Shown: in pieces, positions 43,002 to 52,410 of the stretch
Position numbering within the stretch: position 1 is the first letter of the stretch
Layout of the letters: each line of letters begins with the position of its first letter
Translations under genes and position numbers: made by a program
Notes under the pieces: generated by a model
Told to the model about the DNA's origin: nothing
What the model saw: the letters and a program-made list of their open reading frames with translations, nothing else
Database searches by the model: none
Assembly (NCBI GenBank): GCA_021772975.1
Contig: JAJFKY010000011.1
Location: 124,001 to 188,000 of the forward strand
DNA length: 64,000 bases
Origin: Gammaproteobacteria bacterium
GTDB taxonomy: Bacteria > Pseudomonadota > Gammaproteobacteria > Xanthomonadales > Wenzhouxiangellaceae
Reading direction: 5' to 3'

Positions 43002-43345
43002 TGATGACGGTCAAATTCAAAATATTGCTGGCGACCAGCCTGCTGAGTCTGATTGCAACGTCCGCGCTGGCCGGTGGCGATTCCGCCGCGGGCGAAGAAA
43101 AAGCGGTGGTCTGTCAGTCCTGCCATGGCCCATCCGGAAACCAGTCCATCACCCCGGACATTCCGGTGCTGGCCGGGCAGTATGAGGATTATCTGGAACA
43201 CGCCCTCAAGGCCTATCGTTCCGGGGATCGCCAGCAGGCCGTGATGAGCACCTTCGCCGGGCAACTGAGTGATCAGGATATTGCTGATATCGCGGCTTAT
43301 TTTGCTGAGCAAAGCGGCGACTTAAAAGACCTGAGTATTAACTAG
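43001..43345 (+). CDS. Small monoheme cytochrome c
   Basis: A 114-residue periplasmic cytochrome c with signal peptide ending SALAGG, heme motif CQSCH near residue 38, VLAGQYEDYLEHALKAY, and the terminal LSDQDIADIAAYFAEQ helix. It is clearly paralogous to the gene before it, and the stop/start overlap (TAATG) shows coupling. Together they resemble the two halves of a diheme cytochrome c4 encoded as separate proteins. The electron partners are not in the window. Confidence 0.9.
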   Translation: MMTVKFKILLATSLLSLIATSALAGGDSAAGEEKAVVCQSCHGPSGNQSITPDIPVLAGQYEDYLEHALKAYRSGDRQQAVMSTFAGQLSDQDIADIAAYFAEQSGDLKDLSIN

Positions 43346-43361
43346 GGAATCTCCAGTTATT

Positions 43362-43396
43362 AAAAGCCCGGTGCGGGTTCCGCACCGGGCTTTTTT
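43362..43396 (+). terminator. Rho-independent terminator of the cytochrome pair
   Basis: AAAAGCCCGGTGCGG and CCGCACCGGGCTTTT form a 15-bp stem with a GTT loop, and the T-run continues. Nearly symmetric, so it may also stop the converging protease gene. Confidence 0.92.
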
Positions 43397-43415
43397 ATAA
43401 CTCTGGTTTTATGCA

Positions 43416-44882
43416 TTAGAATCCACCGCCACCTCCCGAGTCGCACAGTATTTGTGGTGCACAGGTGGAGATCAACTGAAAGTCGATAGCCTGAGCACCG
43501 TCATTATCAGTCACCGTCAAAGTGACCTGATAAAAATTTTCTTGCAAATAAAAATGTGTAATTGATGGATTACTGCTGGAGCTGGTAAAGCCGTCACCGA
43601 AATCCCAGGAATAAGCCACAATACTTCCATCCGGATCAAAACTGGACGAAGCATTAAAATTAACCTGAGTGCCTCCGCCGGGGTTGCTCCAGGTGAACTC
43701 AGCAACTGGCGGTTGGTTATCATCACACGCCCCCGGTGTTGATGTCAGTACCGATACACCAATGCTGGAGATGTAATTAATCGCCATGTAAATGGAACCA
43801 CCGTTAAACTGCCCGCCATTAAACCCACCGCTGTGAATGCCGTAGGCGGTATTCGCCACATACCAGGGGCCGCCGCTGTCACCACCGGCAGATAAATCCG
43901 GATATTGCGGCAAAATGGGCGCCATGCGAATAAACGTGGAGCTGGCGCTGGTGACATAGCTTGGTGCAAAGCTCTTGCTGCCGATATCACCGCAGGTCAT
44001 TTGTGTGGTACGACCATATTTGCAAACCTGGGCGCCAATGGCCTGACTGTTGCGATGGCGGGTCGAGGTAATACTGCGATTGCCACTACCGGTAATAATC
44101 TGATTGGTTACAGCTTCCAGCCCACAGCTTGAGTTCCACTGCACATCCTGATTACCCTGCTGATCTTGTGCGCGAAATGGCAGACTGATCCCATTAAAGC
44201 TTTGACTGTTAGCACAATGCGCTGCGGTAGCAATGCCCTGCTCACCGCTGCTGTTCCGGACGGTAAAGCCAGCCGTGCAACCGGTAATTGTGGCGCCGCC
44301 TCGCAGTACTTCAGGTTCCGCCAACGCAGTGGTTTTAACCACTTTTACCGATGCCGGCATCCTGACCGCCGCTTCGGCAAAAGCTGTATCCACCAGGCTG
44401 GGGTTCAGCGCATAGATGTAGACCTGATTTTGTTGAACATCTATATCAGTGTCAACGCGTAAACCAAGTTGCAATGCCAATGTCCTTACAAAGGTCTGGT
44501 CTTCGCTTAAATCCTGCAATGAACGTTGCGCGGTGCGCATTGCAAACCGATTGGCAAGTCGCGTACCGGCTAAGTACTGTTGTTGACGAGTTGCATCTGG
44601 CAGGTTCACAAACTGGGCTATAACCTTGAATTCCGGTGCATGTTCAATCCATAAGCCGGCAAAATTACCGGTTTCGCGGCTGGCCAGAACATTAGCCAGA
44701 TCACCTGCGTCATTTTGCAATTGCAAACGTTCTTCGGCAACTTTAACCGACACGTTAAAACGCTCGCTATAAATTACCGCCTCTTCAAATATGGTCTTGG
44801 ATTCAGTCGCATTAGCAGCAAGCGGAAAAAAATTAATGACTGCTACGAGGGCTGTGATAGAAAAGAATGATCTGCATTTCAT
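43416..44882 (-). CDS. Secreted trypsin-like serine protease with propeptide and PKD domain
   Basis: A 488-residue exported protease of the chymotrypsin fold, closest in layout to streptogrisin/alpha-lytic proteases. A signal peptide (LAANA) leads into a propeptide of about 170 residues with VYIYALNPSLV. In the catalytic domain His is in ATAAHCAN near 220 and Ser in GGDSGGPWY near 334; the Asp is probably in the QDVQWNSS segment. A PKD domain (PPVAEFTWSNPG, then SWDFGDGFTSSSSNPS) and a tail CDSGGGGGF follow. AAGGAG six bases before ATG 44882 fixes the start. Confidence 0.87.
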   Translation of the reverse strand: MKCRSFFSITALVAVINFFPLAANATESKTIFEEAVIYSERFNVSVKVAEERLQLQNDAGDLANVLASRETGNFAGLWIEHAPEFKVIAQFVNLPDATRQQQYLAGTRLANRFAMRTAQRSLQDLSEDQTFVRTLALQLGLRVDTDIDVQQNQVYIYALNPSLVDTAFAEAAVRMPASVKVVKTTALAEPEVLRGGATITGCTAGFTVRNSSGEQGIATAAHCANSQSFNGISLPFRAQDQQGNQDVQWNSSCGLEAVTNQIITGSGNRSITSTRHRNSQAIGAQVCKYGRTTQMTCGDIGSKSFAPSYVTSASSTFIRMAPILPQYPDLSAGGDSGGPWYVANTAYGIHSGGFNGGQFNGGSIYMAINYISSIGVSVLTSTPGACDDNQPPVAEFTWSNPGGGTQVNFNASSSFDPDGSIVAYSWDFGDGFTSSSSNPSITHFYLQENFYQVTLTVTDNDGAQAIDFQLISTCAPQILCDSGGGGGF

Positions 44883-45000
44883 TTGAAACTCCTTTTTCAA
44901 TGTGCCTTTATACCCTAGCGAATCATTGTCAAAGAAGCGTGAAATGAAAACGTTTACATTTTATGCTTGATAAATATTAATTTTATGCATTAATAAAAAA

Positions 45001-46422
45001 TTAATATCCAAGCTTCTCCCAGTTTCTATTATCGTACTGAAAATAAGTTTTGTTATTTTCAGTGACAATACCTACGGTAGCTGTGGGTTGATTAATAAAC
45101 CTGAACATTTGATCAGTAACCGGCACCAGTTTACGCCAGTTGCCACTGCCAGTCTGATATTCCAGCCAGCTATTTTCCCAGCGCAGTGTCAAAATTTTCT
45201 GTTGCCAGTTACCCTGTGGAAAGCGCACGCTGGCAAGCCGGTATTGACCGACAATCTCATCGATGCGCTTTTTACTCAGTACCACACGCACCGGTGGTGA
45301 CGGTTTGGGCAAATCCTCGACCAGCCAGTCCTCCAGTACTGCTCGCATCTTATTTAACGGTCTGTTATCGAACATGGTGATGACCACAAAAAACGCCCGA
45401 CCACTGTCTTTGCTATAGGAAAATCGAGTCAGGTAACCATCCGCATCGCCACCATGACCATATATTGTATGGCCGTTTTTAAGGCTGGCGCGGATACCGA
45501 GTCCATAGCCATGTTGCATACCGGCTCGGGCACGGGCAGTTGTGGTCGGTGTTTCCATACGCTCAATCTGCGCATCAGAAAAAACCTGTTTGCCATTGTG
45601 CATGCCGCGATTAAGCATTAACTGCAGAAAATGGGTCATTTGGATTGGGCGCACATTCATCGAACCGGACGGTCGAAATAAAAAATTCCAATAACGGATT
45701 GGCTCTTTGGGGTTAGAGTTATAACCACCGACCAGGTCCTGCGCGACTTCCGCGGTGCGATTCATAGTGGCGCTGGACATGTCCAGAGGTGCAAAGACAT
45801 TGTTCTGGATATACCGGTCAAAATCGACTTTGCACGCCTGCTCCAAAACCCAGCCGGCCATTCCAGGGCCACTGTTGCTGTAACTGTAGTGCAAGCCCGG
45901 AGGCCACTGGGCAACCCTGGAATCCGGTCGAAGTTTCAGACCCTGGGTCAACGACAACGGCTCGTTATACTTAAATTCAAACCAGCTCATATCAAACCAG
46001 CCGGCGGTATGCTCCATCAGCATCGCCACGGTGAGTGGATGTGTTTGCTCCCAGCGGTTGGTGTATAACGCCTCAGGCGCCAGTTTGCGCACCGGGTCGG
46101 TTAATTTCAGACAGCCCTGCTGTTCGGCTTTGAGCAAGGCAAGCCCGGTAAAAGCCTTGGAAATCGAGCCCAGGCGGTAATAATCCTGATCAGTGATCGG
46201 GCGAGGATCATCCCAGGCTCGAATGCCAAAGCCCTTATGCAACAGTATCTGGTGCTTGTCGACCATTAACAAATAGGCCGAGGCCATACCGGACTGAGAG
46301 CGGATATCAGCGATTCTGGCCGCAATGTTTTCCAGTCCGTTATCCGGGGCGGGTTCAGCCATGCTCGATATTGCCCAGCAGGTAACGGCTATCGCTGTGA
46401 GTGCTGTCATCAGAATTTTCAT
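45001..46422 (-). CDS. Beta-lactamase-fold serine hydrolase (class C / esterase EstB-like)
   Basis: A 473-residue exported hydrolase with a signal peptide (AISSMAEP). Active-site motifs of the serine beta-lactamase family are complete: SISK (Ser86-Lys89), YSNS, and the HGG box in GHGGDADGY. The C-terminal 100 residues form an extra beta domain as in D-aminopeptidase or EstB-type members. An ordinary antibiotic beta-lactamase is unlikely given the length and extension. The following 100 bases to the protease are AT-rich without a gene. Confidence 0.85.
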   Translation of the reverse strand: MKILMTALTAIAVTCWAISSMAEPAPDNGLENIAARIADIRSQSGMASAYLLMVDKHQILLHKGFGIRAWDDPRPITDQDYYRLGSISKAFTGLALLKAEQQGCLKLTDPVRKLAPEALYTNRWEQTHPLTVAMLMEHTAGWFDMSWFEFKYNEPLSLTQGLKLRPDSRVAQWPPGLHYSYSNSGPGMAGWVLEQACKVDFDRYIQNNVFAPLDMSSATMNRTAEVAQDLVGGYNSNPKEPIRYWNFLFRPSGSMNVRPIQMTHFLQLMLNRGMHNGKQVFSDAQIERMETPTTTARARAGMQHGYGLGIRASLKNGHTIYGHGGDADGYLTRFSYSKDSGRAFFVVITMFDNRPLNKMRAVLEDWLVEDLPKPSPPVRVVLSKKRIDEIVGQYRLASVRFPQGNWQQKILTLRWENSWLEYQTGSGNWRKLVPVTDQMFRFINQPTATVGIVTENNKTYFQYDNRNWEKLGY

Positions 46423-46564
46423 TATTCACGTCGCTGTTCGCATCCTTACACTGACCTTCAGGCTGACGCATTGTTCTGTCATCATCCAAGTTGGCTGTGG
46501 TAATCTCCCCCCTGCGATTGCTGTTGCAGGGTTTGTGCTCTGATACTCAAAAATAGACTTCGTT

Positions 46565-47245
46565 ATGCTCATCAATTCAATATCCATCTGCTTTCACTCA
46601 TGCTGTGCCCTGGTCCTGACGATCCTGCTGCTGACGACAGCCGCCGACACCACACTGGCCAGCAGCCCGGCAGGCGGGCTGGATACGGATGTGGTTATCA
46701 ATGAGGTATTTTATAACGGCAATGCCGACCAGGACTGGATAGAACTGCTCAATACCGGTGACAGCGCCATTGATATCAGTGCGTGGTGGTTCTGCAGCCG
46801 GTTTGCCTATCGTCCACTGTCTACTCGAACCATTCTGGTGGGTGATGATCTGCTGCTGGAACCGGGCGAAATTATCGTATTAAGCACCGGTATCGATATC
46901 GATGGCAGTACCGGCGCTGATATGGGCCTGTATATCACCAACAGTTTTGGCAACTCCAATAATATGGTTGATTTTCTGCAATGGATCACTCCCAGCCAGA
47001 TTGGCCGCTCCAATGAGGCCATTATCCGAAATTTCTGGTCGGGAAACATTAATGGGCCGGTGGATTTTGTCGAGCGTGCTGAGCCCGACGAATCGGTGGC
47101 TTTCTGCGGCATCAATAGCGGCGGGGGCCTGCTGACGCTGTCCAGTGATTTTGTTAACAGTCAGCCAAGCATGGGCATGCCTAACACGGTCAACTGTGAT
47201 GAAGGCCTGATCTTTATCGCCGGCTTTGAATCACTGCTACGCTAA
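46565..47245 (+). CDS. Secreted lamin-tail-domain protein with GFE tail
   Basis: A 226-residue exported protein. After a long signal peptide comes a lamin-tail (LTD) domain: VVINEVFYNGNADQDWIELL, then NTGDSAIDISAWWF and LLEPGEIIVLS. Bacterial LTD domains occur in surface proteins and extracellular nucleases. The C-terminus LIFIAGFESLLR resembles the IYIDGFE tail of the metallopeptidase at 27.2 kb. It converges with the next gene and shares four bases with its end. Confidence 0.78.
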   Translation: MLINSISICFHSCCALVLTILLLTTAADTTLASSPAGGLDTDVVINEVFYNGNADQDWIELLNTGDSAIDISAWWFCSRFAYRPLSTRTILVGDDLLLEPGEIIVLSTGIDIDGSTGADMGLYITNSFGNSNNMVDFLQWITPSQIGRSNEAIIRNFWSGNINGPVDFVERAEPDESVAFCGINSGGGLLTLSSDFVNSQPSMGMPNTVNCDEGLIFIAGFESLLR

Positions 47246-47733
47246 TCCGCCGGTAGAGCATTCCACATATCCATGGCCATCCGCCAGTCGCCCTGCCCGG
47301 TCCGCTGCCAGATGATGACGTATTTGCCCTGAAACGGCGGCAGGGGTGCGCCATGCTGTGCTGCCTGGCCCTGATAATAGCCCCAGTCATAGGCATAATC
47401 GTCATTCACGATAATCTGTTGCGATTGCGCACTATGCCGCAGAATGGTCCGTCCCGGCGGTAATTGCCAGAACCGCTGCAGTGCTGAGTGACCCTGGATG
47501 AAATCTCGTCCGCCCGGAGCGGCAATGCCGGCCGGCGTGTAAATGGCGGTAAGACCGGCTATGTCGCCATCCATATAAGCCTGTGAGAACCTTTTGGACT
47601 GGGCTTTGATGTCCGCAATAGCCTGTGCCTCAGCGTAGACTGGTAATCTCTGCTGACTACAGCCGACGCCCACCAGCAGTAATGCCGTCATCAGGGTCAT
47701 CAGCTGGAGCAGCAGCCGGCAGCAGCGCGGCAT
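47242..47733 (-). CDS. NTF2-like (SnoaL/DUF4440) lipoprotein
   Basis: A 163-residue protein with lipobox LVGVGC. The mature part shows the NTF2-like pattern FSQAYMDGDIAGLTAIYTPA, then the DFIQGHSALQRFW helix and WRMAMDMWNALPAD at the end. Such proteins include steroid-isomerase-like enzymes and binding proteins; the role is unknown. The ATG at 47733 gives a proper signal peptide and lies 22 bases after the amidohydrolase stop; a longer frame opens at 47817 inside that gene. Confidence 0.75.
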   Translation of the reverse strand: MPRCCRLLLQLMTLMTALLLVGVGCSQQRLPVYAEAQAIADIKAQSKRFSQAYMDGDIAGLTAIYTPAGIAAPGGRDFIQGHSALQRFWQLPPGRTILRHSAQSQQIIVNDDYAYDWGYYQGQAAQHGAPLPPFQGKYVIIWQRTGQGDWRMAMDMWNALPAD

Positions 47734-47755
47734 ACCGGTTTCGTACTGGAGCGGA

Positions 47756-49777
47756 TTATTCAAATGGTTTAAATCCCTGGCGGCGGAATATCTCATCCGA
47801 CCGATACAGTTTGTCATCTTTGATGACCATCCGTACCCGGTGCAGATCAGCCATGTTGGTTAACGGGTCGCCGTCAATGATTGTAAGGTGCGCGCGCATG
47901 CGTGCGGCAATGCGGCCATATTGCTGATCCAGTCCCATATGCCGGGCTGAGTCCAGCGTAGCCAGTCGCAATACATCCGCCGCCGGGATACCGGCCTGCA
48001 CATAAAACTTCAACTCCCGGATCAGCGCCATGCCCGGCAGGCCGCTGTCGGTACCCGGCAACAGCTGAACACCACCCGCATGCAGCAACCGGACCATCTC
48101 CATGGTGGCGTCGCCGGCAGCGCTGTAAGCTTCCTCCTGACCGGCATTAAAACCCGGTGTGCTGATAGCGCCTCGGCGCATCAAGGCCGGCAAATGATCA
48201 GCTATATCCTGAAAAATAATCGACACCTCACCCGGTTGATTACGGAACATATCCTGGAAAATGCTCAGGGTGGGATCATGCGCAACGCCATTTTTCACCA
48301 TCAGCTGGATAAATTCGCTGACACGCTCAGATTGCAAATCAATCGCTTGAGCCCGTTCGCCCACTTCAGTAAAGCGTTTGGGCGTCCGGGTATCAATGTC
48401 ACGGGCGCCCAGGAAATTCAAAAACACCATGTTGATATGCGTGATTTCATCAAAACCTGACTCGATCGCATCGCTGGCACTCATCCCGGACGGAATATGC
48501 CCCAGCACTTTCAGCTCAAGCGCATGGGCGTGCTCCACAATCGGCTTAACCCAGGCCGGTTCAATCGAACTGTACAGCTTGATGCCGTAAAAACCCTGCT
48601 GGGCATAAAAATCAACAAATTCGATGGCCTGTTCCAGAGTTTCCGCCAGTTTACCGGTAGGCGCGGCAAACTCGCTCTTTTTATCAATGAAACCCATCGC
48701 ATGAATGTTTGGCGCGGAAATGTGACCAGCGGCAATGTCACGCTGAGCCTGGCGGATATAGTCCGGATCATTGGCCATATCCCTGACATTGGTGACACCC
48801 TGGGCGAGATAGTTGAAATAGCTTTCCGGCTGAATATGCGCGTGCATGTCCCACAACGCGGGCATCACAAATTGACCCGCTGCATCGATAACCCGGGCGG
48901 TATCCGGAATATCCACGGCGTCCGGATACACGGCGGTAATCAGCCCGTCCTGAACAAAAATGGTGTGGCCGGTACCAACCGAACCATCAGCGGGGTCGAA
49001 CAGACGGGCGTGGGTAATTGCCAGCAAACCTTCCAGTGGCTCCGCCACGGCGTCAGAAAAGTCACGTACATATTGATCAGTCTGTTGTTCCTGATGCTTT
49101 TTGAGCAGCTCGATATGCTCCGCCCAGCCGGCGGGCGTCAGCCCGAACCAACCCGCATCAAAACCAAATAATTCCAGTTGCTCATCCAGCCAGATAAAAT
49201 CCGGCATCGGTCGTATGCCGGCAATGGCGTACAGGGTAATCTGCCTGCTCTCATCACCATTGCTCACTTGCTCGCTCAGCACCGCCTGGATGGTGGCTTC
49301 CCCGGAAGGCAATAACGGCAACCTGCCATCGCTGTCCTGCAGAATAGCGCGCGCCAGAATTGCCGAGTATTCCGGTGACCAGCTCTCGGCCAGATAAAAG
49401 CGGTCTCCGGAAAATGCTTGATCGCCCTGCTCGATCGATGACTGCCAGATCGCCCGGCCATCTTCGACACGAAAACTTTCACTCACCTCGCCTTTTAAAT
49501 AATTGACTCCGCTGGACTCGAAAAACACCGGTATGCCCTGGGCATTAACCCTGACCACGGTGGTGGTATCCGGCCCACGGCCACGGTCATTAAAGGCAAA
49601 AGCAAAGCTGCGTTCGCCGTCATCTGCAATCGTCAGGGTCTGTTGACCGCTGGGCTCACCGATGGTCAGCCACTGGTATTCCCGGATCTGTTCAGCGCCG
49701 GCCGAAAGACAGCACAGCATTAACAGCCATCCACTCAGACTACGGGGTAAATAATTATCGGTTTTGTTGTTAGGCAT
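47756..49777 (-). CDS. Exported amidohydrolase-family protein
   Basis: A 673-residue metal-dependent hydrolase. An N-terminal signal peptide (LMLCCLSAGA) is followed by a beta-rich region of about 230 residues. The amidohydrolase barrel then carries WDMHAHI (metal His pair), GIKLY (bridging Lys), LGHIPSG, EITHINMV and PGTDSGLPG (final Asp). The imidazolonepropionase/prolidase-like group is closest by motif. It is probably periplasmic. The lipoprotein gene follows in the same direction. Confidence 0.85.
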   Translation of the reverse strand: MPNNKTDNYLPRSLSGWLLMLCCLSAGAEQIREYQWLTIGEPSGQQTLTIADDGERSFAFAFNDRGRGPDTTTVVRVNAQGIPVFFESSGVNYLKGEVSESFRVEDGRAIWQSSIEQGDQAFSGDRFYLAESWSPEYSAILARAILQDSDGRLPLLPSGEATIQAVLSEQVSNGDESRQITLYAIAGIRPMPDFIWLDEQLELFGFDAGWFGLTPAGWAEHIELLKKHQEQQTDQYVRDFSDAVAEPLEGLLAITHARLFDPADGSVGTGHTIFVQDGLITAVYPDAVDIPDTARVIDAAGQFVMPALWDMHAHIQPESYFNYLAQGVTNVRDMANDPDYIRQAQRDIAAGHISAPNIHAMGFIDKKSEFAAPTGKLAETLEQAIEFVDFYAQQGFYGIKLYSSIEPAWVKPIVEHAHALELKVLGHIPSGMSASDAIESGFDEITHINMVFLNFLGARDIDTRTPKRFTEVGERAQAIDLQSERVSEFIQLMVKNGVAHDPTLSIFQDMFRNQPGEVSIIFQDIADHLPALMRRGAISTPGFNAGQEEAYSAAGDATMEMVRLLHAGGVQLLPGTDSGLPGMALIRELKFYVQAGIPAADVLRLATLDSARHMGLDQQYGRIAARMRAHLTIIDGDPLTNMADLHRVRMVIKDDKLYRSDEIFRRQGFKPFE

Positions 49778-49882
49778 TATGGGTTACTCGTTTGAACGGA
49801 TCAGGACATTCATTATGGCTGTGGTGCCGATTATATCGGCGCCACAGAATCCACCAGGCTGAAGCTGGCAGCCAATTATGCG

Positions 49883-50464
49883 TTATGCATAATATGGGTT
49901 TTCGCCAGCCGCATGATCGGTTACGTCACGCACGCCCTTGATTTCCGGAAATTTTTCCAGCAGATTTTTTTCAATGCCTTCCTGCAGTGTGACACTGGCC
50001 TGGCCACAGCCCTGGCAGCCGCCACCAAACTGCAGCACCACGATATTGTCAGGGGTAATTTCTATCAGCGCCACGCGCCCGCCATGGGCCGCAATCTGAG
50101 GGTTAATTTCGATATCCAGTAACCATTGGACCCGCTCCGGCAAGGCTGCATCAGGAGCTGGTGCGGCGCCTTTCAGGCCCGGTGCCTTAATGGTCAGCTG
50201 TCCGCCGGTGTCATTGCGTACAAAATCAATGCTGGCATTTTCCAGCCAGGCGTAACTTTGCGTATCGATGTAGACTGAAAAACTGCCGCAACGCTGCTGA
50301 TGATCATCTTCTTCCAGATCATCGGGTTCGCAGAAAGTCAGTTCAACATCGGCTGACGGCAGGCCAGGATTCAGCGCTTTCAGACGTAATCCCAGTCCGG
50401 GAATATCCTGTTGCTCGATCAGATTGGCGAAGTGGTTGGTGGCGTTATCGGTGACCAGGATCAT
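49883..50464 (-). CDS. nfuA: Fe-S biogenesis protein NfuA
   Basis: A 193-residue carrier of [4Fe-4S] clusters. The N-terminal half is a degenerate A-type domain, and the C-terminal Nfu domain has the cluster-binding CQGCG (CxxC) in FGGGCQGCGQASVTLQEGI, followed by KNLLEKFPEIKGVRDVTDH. Length and domain order match E. coli NfuA. It follows the esterase gene after 10 bases. Confidence 0.95.
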   Translation of the reverse strand: MILVTDNATNHFANLIEQQDIPGLGLRLKALNPGLPSADVELTFCEPDDLEEDDHQQRCGSFSVYIDTQSYAWLENASIDFVRNDTGGQLTIKAPGLKGAAPAPDAALPERVQWLLDIEINPQIAAHGGRVALIEITPDNIVVLQFGGGCQGCGQASVTLQEGIEKNLLEKFPEIKGVRDVTDHAAGENPYYA

Positions 50465-50474
50465 AATTTACCTT

Positions 50475-51512
50475 TCAGACGTTGGCTTTAATGCAATGAT
50501 AAAGATACGGCAATGACTCATCCAGACGCCAGTCGATGCCGGAATGATTGCCCTCGAACTCTTCGAAATGATGGCGCACGGCAAGTTCCTCAAGCCGCTG
50601 GTGCAATTGACGGCTGCCGAACTGAATATGGTATTGATCACGGCAGCCGACATCCAGCCACAGTCCCTGCAACTGGTTTAAAGCCCGCAGGCGGGAGTCT
50701 GGCTGGCGGACCGGGTCAAACCGCAGCCAGTTGGACCAGGCCGGTTCAAGCAGCTCACAGGTATGCGGCTGAAACGGCAGACGCAGTCCAAGTGTGGCCT
50801 CGGGTTGGGGATCATAGCTGGCGGCCAGACACAGGATCATCAAAGCATGAAATTCGTCATAACCCGGTTTTTTTCGCCGCCAGAACTGCCTGACAAAGCG
50901 CTCTAAATCGTAATTATAGCGCTCCAGCACCAGGCAGGTCTTAGGGAAGTCCGGCAAATACACACGATCAAAACCGGCATCGGGCGCATGCGCCGCCGCC
51001 GCGCGCCAGGTGCCCGGTTGGTTCAAGGCCAGATGCAATGCACCAAAACCACCGGATGACTTGCCGAACACCGCCCGTCCCTGCTCACCCAGGGTATGAA
51101 ACTGCCGATCAACCAGTGGAATCAGCTCATCGCGAAGCACATCGGCCCATGCTCCGATGGTGCTGGAGTTCACATACTGATTGCCACCCAGCGCGTTATA
51201 GGCATTCGGAAAAACCATGATCACCGGCCCCATCCGTCCGCTGGCGGTCAACCGATCCAGACGTTGCGGCAGTATTTCTCCATGATTGCGCCAGGCGACC
51301 TGACCAGGACCGGCATTGGTATAGGCCGCCAGACAATAAATCACCGGATAACCGCTGCTGGCGTCAGGCTCATAATCTGGTGGCAGATAAACATCGTGCA
51401 ACAGGCTGCTTGATTCACCCAGCAGGTTATCCCGCAGCAAACTGGAAGCGTGCTGCAGTTGCACCACCTGCCCAGCCGGGTGAACCGGTTGCGGGCGTAG
51501 TTCAGCTGGCAT
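50475..51512 (-). CDS. Alpha/beta hydrolase, esterase D-like
   Basis: A 345-residue hydrolase of the esterase family (PF00756 type). The chain opens with LHDVYLPPDYEPDASSGYPV, and the nucleophile elbow is GKSSGGFGAL. The GYPVIYCLAAYTNAG and GCRDQYHIQFGSRQ (acid) segments are conserved, and HSGIDWR holds the likely catalytic His. Relatives include enterochelin esterases and S-formylglutathione hydrolases. The ATG at 51512 overlaps the galU stop by 11 bases; an earlier in-frame start at 51551 lies inside galU. Confidence 0.82.
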   Translation of the reverse strand: MPAELRPQPVHPAGQVVQLQHASSLLRDNLLGESSSLLHDVYLPPDYEPDASSGYPVIYCLAAYTNAGPGQVAWRNHGEILPQRLDRLTASGRMGPVIMVFPNAYNALGGNQYVNSSTIGAWADVLRDELIPLVDRQFHTLGEQGRAVFGKSSGGFGALHLALNQPGTWRAAAAHAPDAGFDRVYLPDFPKTCLVLERYNYDLERFVRQFWRRKKPGYDEFHALMILCLAASYDPQPEATLGLRLPFQPHTCELLEPAWSNWLRFDPVRQPDSRLRALNQLQGLWLDVGCRDQYHIQFGSRQLHQRLEELAVRHHFEEFEGNHSGIDWRLDESLPYLYHCIKANV

Positions 51513-52401
51513 CAAGCCAACCCCGCAAGACCGGCCGCAGGCGCGGGCCAAGCTCGGCGTCGTTCAGCGCGACATCCACGGTTGCGTGTACAAATCCTTC
51601 CCGGTGGCCACAGTCATAGCGGCGGCCGCTGAACTGCAGGGCATACACCGGCTCCTCATCCAGCAACTTCGAAATGGCGTCAGTCAACTGGATTTCATCA
51701 TGGCTGTCCGGCTGGATATCACGCAGCAGCTTGAAAATTCTGGGTGACAGGATATAACGCCCGACCACACCCAGATCAGAAGGCGCATCATCCGGTTCGG
51801 GTTTTTCCACAATCCGGGTAATCCGTCCGGCGCCGGCCTGCATGTCCTCAACCGCCACTACGCCATAGCGGGACAGATGCTCACGCGCGACCTGCTCGAC
51901 GGCAATCACGCTGCCACCGGTGCGCTGATGCAGCGCCAGCATTTGCGCCACACAACCCTGCTCGTCCGGCAGGATCAGGTCATCAGCCAGCAACACGGCA
52001 AAAAAAGCCTGTCCGACCGCAGGTTCAGCGCAGCTTACCGCATGCCCCAGCCCTTTCGGCTCGCCCTGAGGAATATGAATACGGCTGACGTCGCCCGGCA
52101 GGGTCTGCCGGGCGCGTTGCAGCAAGTCATGCTTGCCGGCCCGGGTCAGCCGGTCTTCCAACTCGTAAGCGGTGTCAAAATGATCACTGATTGAGTGCTT
52201 GGCGCGATTGGTGATAAACACCAGCGTGTTGATGCCGGCCGCCACTGCTTCCTCAGCGGCATATTGAATCAATGGTTTATCGACGATCGGCAGCATTTCC
52301 TTGGGCGTGGACTTGGTGGCGGGCAAAAAACGCGTGCCCATGCCGGCGACGGGAAAAACCGCGGTCAGTACTGGTTTGGCTGGATTACTCATAGCTGTCA
52401 T
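51502..52401 (-). CDS. galU: UTP-glucose-1-phosphate uridylyltransferase
   Basis: A 299-residue nucleotidyltransferase that makes UDP-glucose for polysaccharide synthesis. The nucleotide loop is PVAGMGTRFLPATKSTPKEM near 17-36, followed by PIVDKPLIQYAAEEAVAAG, the DDLI metal site and IVEKPEPDDAPSDLGVVGRY. Initiation at 52401 or at the Met three codons later are both possible. It follows the dehydratase gene by nine bases. Confidence 0.95.
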   Translation of the reverse strand: MTAMSNPAKPVLTAVFPVAGMGTRFLPATKSTPKEMLPIVDKPLIQYAAEEAVAAGINTLVFITNRAKHSISDHFDTAYELEDRLTRAGKHDLLQRARQTLPGDVSRIHIPQGEPKGLGHAVSCAEPAVGQAFFAVLLADDLILPDEQGCVAQMLALHQRTGGSVIAVEQVAREHLSRYGVVAVEDMQAGAGRITRIVEKPEPDDAPSDLGVVGRYILSPRIFKLLRDIQPDSHDEIQLTDAISKLLDEEPVYALQFSGRRYDCGHREGFVHATVDVALNDAELGPRLRPVLRGWLDAS

Positions 52402-52410
52402 GGTAAAGCT

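Noticed and set aside
45001-46422. Antibiotic-resistance beta-lactamase
   Set aside because: The protein is about 100 residues longer than class C enzymes, with an extra C-terminal domain, and fits esterase/aminopeptidase-type relatives.
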